21,675 nt of DNA from JBMTVN01 sp046047235 (GTDB lineage: Bacteria > Verrucomicrobiota > Verrucomicrobiia > Limisphaerales > JAHDYP01). Below are positions 14,681-21,024 of this stretch, piece after piece; position 1 is the stretch's first letter, and every line of letters begins with the position of its first letter. The stretch spans positions 1-21,675 of the forward strand of contig JBJOII010000074.1 in the NCBI GenBank assembly GCA_046047235.1. The letters run 5' to 3'. The notes beneath the pieces are model-generated. The model was given only the letters and a program-made list of their open reading frames with translations, searched no databases and was not told the DNA's origin. Position numbers and translations under genes: made by a program.

Positions 14681-14807
14681 TCTCCCCCTAACTCCTAGCT
14701 CCCAGCTACCGTGCCGCCCACGCGGCACAGCCCTCAGCGCTTCCCACTTACCGCTTCCCTCTTACCCCTTACCGCTTGGCGCTTCCCGCTTGGCGCTTCC
14801 CGCTAAA
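14681..14807 (+). repeat. Heptamer array flush with the stop codon of the tandem barrel gene
   Basis: TCTCCCCCTAACTCC-type units lead to a hairpin (14711-14728). Ten heptamers follow from 14731 to 14800 in one phase: CCCTCAG, CGCTTCC, CACTTAC, CGCTTCC, CTCTTAC, CCCTTAC, then alternating CGCTTGG and CGCTTCC. The next unit, CGCTAAA (14801-14807), contains the minus-strand TAG stop. Confidence 0.88.
14711..14728 (+). repeat. Perfect 7-bp hairpin in heptamer array
   Basis: The arms are GTGCCGC (14711-14717) and GCGGCAC (14722-14728), with loop CCAC. It is followed by AGCCCTCAG, as other array hairpins are followed by GCCCTCAG. Confidence 0.75.
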
Positions 14808-16029
14808 ACTCCACGAGATACAACCGCATCCCCAATAATAACTGCAGATTCGAAAACTCACCCTGACCACTCACTCCATCCAGGGTGAAATCATGCCCCC
14901 AGCTGTAGAACCACCGCGCCTCACCGCTAAACGAAATGTTGCGCGCAATAAAATACTCCACACCCCCACCCACACTCGCCGCCGGATAAATCCCCTTCGC
15001 CTCCCAAGTGTGCCCCTCAATGCCCGGCTTGTTATCGTTGTCCTCCCCATAACAAATACCCATGCCCGCCCTCACAAAGGGCACAACCCGACCATCCTCC
15101 AATGGCCAACGAAAACGAACATGCGGCACCACACCCGCATAGGCATACTCACTCAACCCGCCATCCGGACCATCAATGGTATACTCACCCCCTCCCGCAT
15201 CCAGCTCCACACCCCAGACCTCCCCAAAATTCGCCCCCAACAATAAACCCTGATGCTGCGTAAATACACCCCCCCAAGCCTGCGACTCCGACTTTAACGA
15301 CACCCCGTGCTCCCACGATTGACCCGTCAAAAATGAGCCGCCCATGTTCGCCCCAAAATACAACCGCGTCGGCACCTTCTCGTCCATCTCCGCCATCGGT
15401 CGCGGCTCGTTCTCCTTGAAAAATACCCTCAACCCAATCGTCGCCGCCAAGTTCGACGCATCATGCTCAAACTCCCGGTCGTCTACCTGCACGTCAATCG
15501 GATCAAAATACAAATACTTGGCCTCCAGATTCAGCGCGATGTTGTCCGCAAGAAAATAATCGAATCCACCGCCAATCGACGCCACAAACCCATACCGGTC
15601 CGCGTCCACATCATGATGAAACCCCGGCGGCTTCCGGTCGTTAAACTGATACAGCGCACCACCCACACCAGCCACCGCGTACGGAACAAAACGGTCCTTG
15701 AACAACGGATACCGGAAACGCCCCTGAATCAAGGCAGCCCCTACACCCTCCTCGCCAATCGTCCCCAAAACCGGATCCTCCAAATAGTCGTCCCAGTTGT
15801 CCACCACCGCCTCAATGCCCCAATACCGGTTCAAGTTCACCCCCAAACCCAAACCCCACGCATCCTGCATCCCCCACGCATAGTTGAACTCACCACGCTG
15901 AATCAGCAAATACGGCCGCACCTGATCCGAATCCTCCGCCCAAGCCACACTCCCCAGTAAAAGCAACCCCGCAGTGCACCCCGCCCAAAAACCACCACGC
16001 CCACCCGTCCTCACAACATCAAAAGTCAT
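14803..16029 (-). CDS. Tandem double outer-membrane beta-barrel protein
   Basis: This is a 408-residue exported protein. The start at 16029 is supported by AGAGG seven bases upstream; the in-frame ATG at 16065 lacks this. The signal peptide is residues 1-31 (GLLLLGSVAWA). The mature protein contains two similar barrel domains. Domain 1 (about 37-205) has FVPYAVAGVGGALYQF and SIGGGFDYFLADNIALNLEA. Domain 2 (about 221-408) has VVPFVRAGMGICYG and SVGGGVEYFIARNISFSGEA at equivalent places. Each resembles the OmpA/OmpW-like barrel superfamily; the C-terminus ends LYLVEF. A Pro-rich linker (KENEPRPMAEMDEKVP) joins them. Its stop codon lies in the last unit of a heptamer array. The function is unknown. 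Confidence 0.82.
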   Translation of the reverse strand: MTFDVVRTGGRGGFWAGCTAGLLLLGSVAWAEDSDQVRPYLLIQRGEFNYAWGMQDAWGLGLGVNLNRYWGIEAVVDNWDDYLEDPVLGTIGEEGVGAALIQGRFRYPLFKDRFVPYAVAGVGGALYQFNDRKPPGFHHDVDADRYGFVASIGGGFDYFLADNIALNLEAKYLYFDPIDVQVDDREFEHDASNLAATIGLRVFFKENEPRPMAEMDEKVPTRLYFGANMGGSFLTGQSWEHGVSLKSESQAWGGVFTQHQGLLLGANFGEVWGVELDAGGGEYTIDGPDGGLSEYAYAGVVPHVRFRWPLEDGRVVPFVRAGMGICYGEDNDNKPGIEGHTWEAKGIYPAASVGGGVEYFIARNISFSGEARWFYSWGHDFTLDGVSGQGEFSNLQLLLGMRLYLVEF

Positions 16030-16206
16030 AGCAATACCTCTAATCGAAAAAGGAATCCGAAACACTTCTCACTTCCCGGGACAACTACATTAGGCCGCTA
16101 ATCTAAACTCCTCACCCACCACCGCAAGCAGACTTTCTCCCTACAAGAAACCGGGCCACCCCCTCAAGCCCCTCCCAAGAATACAGTCCCCGCTATCGTC
16201 GGCCAA

Positions 16207-16887
16207 TCAACCCCGAGCCCCACCATCACCCAAAGCCTTCCTCCGCCCTATAAACAAAAAATAACGCCATAAACCCCCAAACGCCCTCCGCTCCTCCTCC
16301 CATATAGGGTCAAAATCAGACCGCAATCTCGCAAGCAAATGCCCCTCCATCCGGACATGGTTGACCCCCATCCATCGCCTGAAACCACCCCAAGGCGTGT
16401 CATGAAAATCAACCACCGCCACAATACCCCCCTCCCCCAGTTCCCCCGCCGCAGCCTCAAGCGCCCCCTCCCAACCAGGGTTAAACATCGAAAGCGCATA
16501 GGAAAACACCACCGCATCCACACCCCATTCAAACTCATCCGACTCGCCGGGATAACTCCCCAAACACAAGTCCACTTGATCCAGCCTTCCCTCGAGATTC
16601 CTGCGCGCCCGCTCCAGCATCGCCCCCGACAAATCAATCCCCAACAGCTGGACCCTCGGAAATAAAACCGCCATCTCCCTCAGATTTCGCCCAGTCCCAC
16701 ACCCCACCTCCCGAATCCTACCCCAAACCCGCCCCTCACCCTGCACAGCCAACCGCCTCAGTAACTCCGATCGGCCAAAAAGAAAAAGCCACCTCGTCGC
16801 ATCATAAATCCAAGCATGAATGCGATAATACGACTCCAACGCCCTCCTCGTCCCAACCTCCCCCTCCCAACCCGGTTCCTTACTCAT
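16207..16887 (-). CDS. btaB: Betaine-lipid N-methyltransferase BtaB
   Basis: BtaB methylates diacylglyceryl-homoserine three times with S-adenosylmethionine to give the betaine lipid DGTS. The 226-residue product has the class I methyltransferase signature EVGCGTGRN at residues 60-68 and the acidic motif-II residue D85 in LLGIDLSGAM. The N-terminal ESYYRIHAWIYDATRWLFLFGR region is, as I recall, characteristic of BtaB. The ATG (16885-16887) overlaps the btaA stop codon by four bases (ATGA), and GGAGG lies four bases upstream inside btaA, so translation is coupled. The function rests mainly on the immediate btaA neighbour, because methyltransferases are otherwise hard to assign. A general methyltransferase is the alternative. 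Confidence 0.88.
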   Translation of the reverse strand: MSKEPGWEGEVGTRRALESYYRIHAWIYDATRWLFLFGRSELLRRLAVQGEGRVWGRIREVGCGTGRNLREMAVLFPRVQLLGIDLSGAMLERARRNLEGRLDQVDLCLGSYPGESDEFEWGVDAVVFSYALSMFNPGWEGALEAAAGELGEGGIVAVVDFHDTPWGGFRRWMGVNHVRMEGHLLARLRSDFDPIWEEERRAFGGLWRYFLFIGRRKALGDGGARG

Positions 16888-18047
16888 AAAACCTCCGCCA
16901 AATGCACGCTGGCATAGGTCCCCACCCGGTCACCCGAGTGAAGCGGCCCAGTCAAATCCGGACGAAACCGTAGACGACCTACAACCTCCCCGGGCAAAAA
17001 ATCCAGCTCCGGCCCAGCCGATCGCAAAAGGATCTTTGTACCACATCGGCTGTGCCCCAGTATCTCCTCCCACTCCTCCCTCAATGCCGCTGGATCATGC
17101 CAGGCCAGCCAATCCTGATGATCCAACAAAACAAAATGCGAAAACGCACCACCCACACGCCGTAAATGCTCCGTCACCGAAAGATTCTCAACCCTCACAC
17201 GCCCCACCCTCTCCCTCAATACCGCCATGTTCTCCCGCTTCAAATAATTCGGACAACACCCCTCCTCATACCGACCCTTCACATACACCCGCCAAAAATA
17301 ATTCTCCCGCATCGGCACCTTCGTCGCCACATGACGACAACAATCCTGCACATAACCCACCATCCCGCCCGTATGGGTCCGTAAAATTAAATCAGCCTGA
17401 GGCCTCGGTATACCCAGCAAACTCAGAAAAAATGGCTGCCGAACCAGCCAGTCCACCAAGCCACTCCAAAGCAAAGGCTCCAGCTCCGCATAAATGCGCT
17501 CCTGCTCAGCTAAATCCGCCGCCTCCACCAAAGCATGCAACCGCCACCACGCCGCCGGCTGCAAACGCTTCATCACCTGCCCAAATAACCAGGCAGCATC
17601 ACCCGACGCACCATGAAAATAGTATGATCCCCTCGCCCCACCCCCATCCGCATAATGCCGACATTGCCCCCAAAACTCCGCAGCATACCCGGTTAACACC
17701 CCCCGCAACTCCATCAGAAGACTCCCAAACCTCTCATGCCTCCCCTCCAAAAATAACGACCGCAAATCCTCAAATCTCCCCAAACCCAGTAAACATAGCT
17801 TCATCCATAAAACCGCGTTCTGCCTCGGATTCACGTCCACCGCATGCACCTCAGCCGGATCATCCAGCAAATAGTCCAAAACGTTGCACCCCGCACTCGT
17901 AATCACCAAAACCCGACTCGACCCGTCCAACCCCATCAACTCCCGGTCAATCCGTGGATCCTCCCAGCATGCGTTGAAAACCAGACGCCGACCATGCACT
18001 CGATCAAACACCCAGTCATAACCTCTCTTGGTAATCGTCTTTAACAT
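16884..18047 (-). CDS. btaA: S-adenosylmethionine:diacylglycerol 3-amino-3-carboxypropyltransferase BtaA
   Basis: BtaA transfers the 3-amino-3-carboxypropyl group of S-adenosylmethionine to diacylglycerol, forming diacylglyceryl-homoserine, the first committed step of betaine-lipid synthesis. The 387-residue protein is of the DUF3419 family. Visible motifs are NACWEDPRIDRELMGL (25-40), the SAM-binding loop VLVITSAGCNVLDYLL (46-61) and HAVDVNPRQNA (68-78). The C-terminal part has TEHLRRVGGAFSHFVLLDHQDW, a region typical of the family's second half. I choose ATG at 18047 with AAGGA five bases upstream; a GTG at 18050 is also in frame. It lies 12 bp after the phosphoesterase and overlaps btaB. 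The lipid product would be made at the inner membrane. Confidence 0.92.
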   Translation of the reverse strand: MLKTITKRGYDWVFDRVHGRRLVFNACWEDPRIDRELMGLDGSSRVLVITSAGCNVLDYLLDDPAEVHAVDVNPRQNAVLWMKLCLLGLGRFEDLRSLFLEGRHERFGSLLMELRGVLTGYAAEFWGQCRHYADGGGARGSYYFHGASGDAAWLFGQVMKRLQPAAWWRLHALVEAADLAEQERIYAELEPLLWSGLVDWLVRQPFFLSLLGIPRPQADLILRTHTGGMVGYVQDCCRHVATKVPMRENYFWRVYVKGRYEEGCCPNYLKRENMAVLRERVGRVRVENLSVTEHLRRVGGAFSHFVLLDHQDWLAWHDPAALREEWEEILGHSRCGTKILLRSAGPELDFLPGEVVGRLRFRPDLTGPLHSGDRVGTYASVHLAEVL

Positions 18048-18059
18048 CACAATCCTTAT

Positions 18060-20093
18060 TCACGTTTCCGCCGAAATCACCCCGGTCACCACACCAGAAA
18101 TCGCAGCATATCCCCGCCCAACCCGAACTCGCCCCGCCTCCCCGTCAGCCATATCACGCCCCTCCACCCGACACCGACCATCAGCCTCCACCTCCAGCCA
18201 CTCCACCCCCGTCTCACCCGCCACCGCACGCCGGAGCCGACTCGACCACGCCCCCGTGTTGGCATAGCTCACACCCACCAGCGCCCGCGCCAAACGATGG
18301 ACCGCACCCGCCTCCACAGCCGCCTCCTCATGTGTGTGCCCCATCACGATACGAACCCCACACCCAGCTCCAGGATCACCCTCCCCACTCCGAAGCCAGT
18401 AGCCCAATGGCAATACCCGCTCAATGAACTGGTTGATCTCCCTAACACGCGCAAAAGGGTAAACCCGACGCACAAACGCCCCAATCCGCTCCTCTACCAA
18501 ATCCTCAAGATCCGCCACCCCCCAAGACCTCAACAACCCCGTCAAACCCGCTACGTAACGCCCCACATTCAAACCATTGCACGACGGCACCGCCGCATGC
18601 CCATGCTCAAAATACAGCCCCCGCCCTGCCTCCCAATAATACCGGACAATCCTCACCCTCCTGCCCAAATCAGCCCGAATCACCCTGTCCAAACGCTGCC
18701 GACGATCAGCCAACAGCTTCAGCAACTCATCCGCCGCACCCCGACGCTGCACCAAGGAACAATCCAAATACCAAACCGGCCCATCTAAACCAACACCCCT
18801 GCCATAGGCCACACCCTCACGGTCAAAACCCGCACTCAAATACACCTGTCCACCCCCTTCCACCGCCTCCCGCAACCACTCCAATACCCGCGGATCCGAA
18901 AACAACTTCACCCAAGCCCTGCGCCGACTAGCACTAAATAAACCCCTCCGCACCACCGATAAAAACGGCGTTCCCAGTGAATTCAACCCCACACGCGCAC
19001 GGACCTCACGCCGTGCCCTCCGCCGAGCCGACCTGCGTATCTCCTTCGTCTTCTCACGAAGAATGTCCTCGTCGTGATTTCCAGCCACATACACCACCCG
19101 CCTCACCCTAGCCAACGCCAGAAAAACCTCCTCATAACTCCGCCGGATCGCCCCGTAATACTCATGGTGCAATTCCAAAAAATCCCCGTTCAATACCAGC
19201 GTGCTCCGCTCCCGCTCTATCCGTTCCAATAACCGAAGCAATCCCGCCCGTTTGCGGCTACCAAATGTATCCCGCCCCTCCACCCCAATGTGCAAATCAC
19301 TCACCACTACCAACCGTAAAAAACCCCTCACAAACGCCTCTACCCTCGCAACAATACCCCCACACCCACAACGCTCCACTCTCACTCCCACCTTGCCCCT
19401 GCGACTTTCAACGATCCAATGCCCCGAATCACCCCTCACCCACTCCTCGATCAATGCCAACTCACCCACCAGCGCCCTCGCCTCCTCCCCTCCCATGTCC
19501 CCATACACCAATAAACACCGACCCCCAGCCTCCCTCACCGCCAAAACATCCCCACTACCAGCAAAACAAAGCCCGGCACCTCGAAAAAACTCCCCGCCAC
19601 TATACCTCCGCAAAACCTCCAATGCCTCCATCCGATGCCCCCGCTCCACTTCCTCCCGCTCCACCTCCGCACAAGCCTCCGGCAAAATCCACCGCGTCGC
19701 AACCTGCCCCCAATAAGACGAAATCCGCATCCGCCTCCCCACACGCACAGTCACCCCTCCACGCCCCACCAAAAACAAATGATCACGCCGACACAACTCC
19801 AACCAGGATCGCCCCCCGCAGATCACCTCCCGCGTAAATGCCCTGCCCAAGACCTCATCCGCACACGCTACCCCAAGCAAAGTCCCACGCTGCCCAACCT
19901 GCTGGATATGCAACCAATCGTCTCCCCCCACCAACCCCCTCCACCCCTCCTCCAGAGAACCCACACCCCCAGCCACGGCGTAGCCAGCACGAAAACTCAC
20001 CACCTTGCCCTTCACATTCGCCGAAACCTCCACCTCCCCAGGCTTAGCCGCCCGCCTGGCAAAGAAAGCTACGGAAGGTAACTTCATCAGCAT
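18060..20093 (-). CDS. Large metallophosphoesterase with unassigned N-terminal half, linked to btaAB
   Basis: This is a 677-residue protein. Residues about 260-610 carry all the calcineurin-like metallophosphoesterase motifs in order: D266-L-H268 in VVVSDLHIG, G303-D304 in LNGDFLEL, G338-N-H-D341 in VAGNHDED, H497/H499 in YFEHGHA and G585-H-T-H588 in VMGHTHEE. A long insert of about 150 residues, rich in Arg, separates GNHD from the later histidines. The first 255 residues are unassigned; the Gly-rich beta pattern (WLHIQQVGQRGTLLGV; FLVGRGGVTVRVG; FFRGAGLCFAGSGDV) is reminiscent of AIM24-type proteins, but this is weak. No signal peptide is seen. Because it is cotranscribed with btaA, I infer it releases diacylglycerol or a precursor from phospholipid, as PlcP phosphoesterases do in phosphate-starved bacteria. 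A nucleotide or UDP-diacylglucosamine hydrolase is the alternative. Confidence 0.8.
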   Translation of the reverse strand: MLMKLPSVAFFARRAAKPGEVEVSANVKGKVVSFRAGYAVAGGVGSLEEGWRGLVGGDDWLHIQQVGQRGTLLGVACADEVLGRAFTREVICGGRSWLELCRRDHLFLVGRGGVTVRVGRRMRISSYWGQVATRWILPEACAEVEREEVERGHRMEALEVLRRYSGGEFFRGAGLCFAGSGDVLAVREAGGRCLLVYGDMGGEEARALVGELALIEEWVRGDSGHWIVESRRGKVGVRVERCGCGGIVARVEAFVRGFLRLVVVSDLHIGVEGRDTFGSRKRAGLLRLLERIERERSTLVLNGDFLELHHEYYGAIRRSYEEVFLALARVRRVVYVAGNHDEDILREKTKEIRRSARRRARREVRARVGLNSLGTPFLSVVRRGLFSASRRRAWVKLFSDPRVLEWLREAVEGGGQVYLSAGFDREGVAYGRGVGLDGPVWYLDCSLVQRRGAADELLKLLADRRQRLDRVIRADLGRRVRIVRYYWEAGRGLYFEHGHAAVPSCNGLNVGRYVAGLTGLLRSWGVADLEDLVEERIGAFVRRVYPFARVREINQFIERVLPLGYWLRSGEGDPGAGCGVRIVMGHTHEEAAVEAGAVHRLARALVGVSYANTGAWSSRLRRAVAGETGVEWLEVEADGRCRVEGRDMADGEAGRVRVGRGYAAISGVVTGVISAET

Positions 20094-20226
20094 AATCCAC
20101 TAATTACTCCCCGCATTTGCCCATCCCTGAATGGCAACCGCATGGCCTTGACGTGAATAGTTCGTGTAACTCACACCCCCGCCCGCCAGAACAACACAGC
20201 ACCAATGCTTGCGCTGATACGCTCCC
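20094..20226. promoter_or_regulatory. Divergent promoter region between the phosphoesterase operon and the sigma factor gene
   Basis: This 133-bp gap must serve both directions. I see no clear -35/-10 pair and no Pho box (CTGTCAT-like repeats) on the phosphoesterase side. A short imperfect dyad GTGT-AACTC-ACAC lies near 20164-20176. The region is less C-rich than other spacers and lacks heptamers. Confidence 0.4.
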
Positions 20227-20988
20227 ATGTTAACTAACCCCATGGACGAAACACCCGCCCCACGCCAGTTCGATACCACCCAGTGGTCGCTCGTCAACGC
20301 CGCCGGAGCCAGTGACCCCGCCAACTCCCAAACCCGGGAAGCCCTCGAACAACTCTGCCAACGCTACTGGTTCCCCCTCTACGCCTTCCTCCGCAGCCGC
20401 GGCCACCCATCCCACGATGCCCAGGACCTCACCCAAGCCTTCCTCGCGCAATTCATCGAATCCCGCGGCTTCGCCTCCGCCAACCCCAACCGCGGCCGCT
20501 TCCGCACCTACCTCCTCAGTTGCCTCAAACATTTCGCCACCAATGCCTGGCACCGCGCCAAAACTCTCAAACGCGGCGGCCAAACCCCCATCATCGAGTG
20601 GGATGCCCTCGAACCTGAAGCCCGCTACGCCCTCGAACCCCTCACGCCCACCAACCCCGATACCCGCTTCGACCGTGAATGGGCCCTCACCATCGTCCAA
20701 CAAGGCCTCCAACTCCTCGCCGAAGAATACGCCAAGGAAAACAAAACCCACCTCTTCCAACTGCTTAAACCCTGCCTCACCGGATCCGAACCCCCACGCG
20801 CCACCACCGCCGCCCAACTCCAAATCACCGAAAACCAACTCAAGGTCACCATCCATCGACTCCGCAGACGCTACCGTGATACCATCCGTGACCTCATCGC
20901 CAATACGGTCCAAACCCGCGCCGAAATCGATGACGAAATGCGCCACCTCCTCACCGTCCTCAAAAACGAAAATCAACCCCCGGCGTAA
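20227..20988 (+). CDS. ECF-type RNA polymerase sigma factor (PVC type)
   Basis: This 253-residue sigma-70-like protein directs RNA polymerase to a dedicated promoter set. The N-terminal DTTQWSLV motif (16-23) and region 2 (CQRYWFPLYAFLRSRGHPSHDAQDLTQAF split across residues 44-72) are typical of the ECF group expanded in Planctomycetes and Verrucomicrobia. Region 4 (about 195-225) has a helix-turn-helix, TAAQLQITENQLKVTIHRLR followed by RRYRDTIRD. The linker between them is about 90 residues. The first ATG is at 20227; ATG at 20242 (MDETPAPRQF) is equally plausible, and neither has a Shine-Dalgarno. It lies 36 bp upstream of a protein kinase gene, a common pairing in these phyla in which the kinase is thought to control the sigma factor. 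Confidence 0.88.
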   Translation: MLTNPMDETPAPRQFDTTQWSLVNAAGASDPANSQTREALEQLCQRYWFPLYAFLRSRGHPSHDAQDLTQAFLAQFIESRGFASANPNRGRFRTYLLSCLKHFATNAWHRAKTLKRGGQTPIIEWDALEPEARYALEPLTPTNPDTRFDREWALTIVQQGLQLLAEEYAKENKTHLFQLLKPCLTGSEPPRATTAAQLQITENQLKVTIHRLRRRYRDTIRDLIANTVQTRAEIDDEMRHLLTVLKNENQPPA

Positions 20989-21024
20989 CCCGCCGCCTCC
21001 AATCCGGTATGCAACAGTAGGACA

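Noticed and set aside
20094..20226. Pho box before the phosphoesterase-btaAB operon
   Set aside because: No pair of CTGTCAT-like direct repeats could be found, although phosphate control would fit the proposed function.
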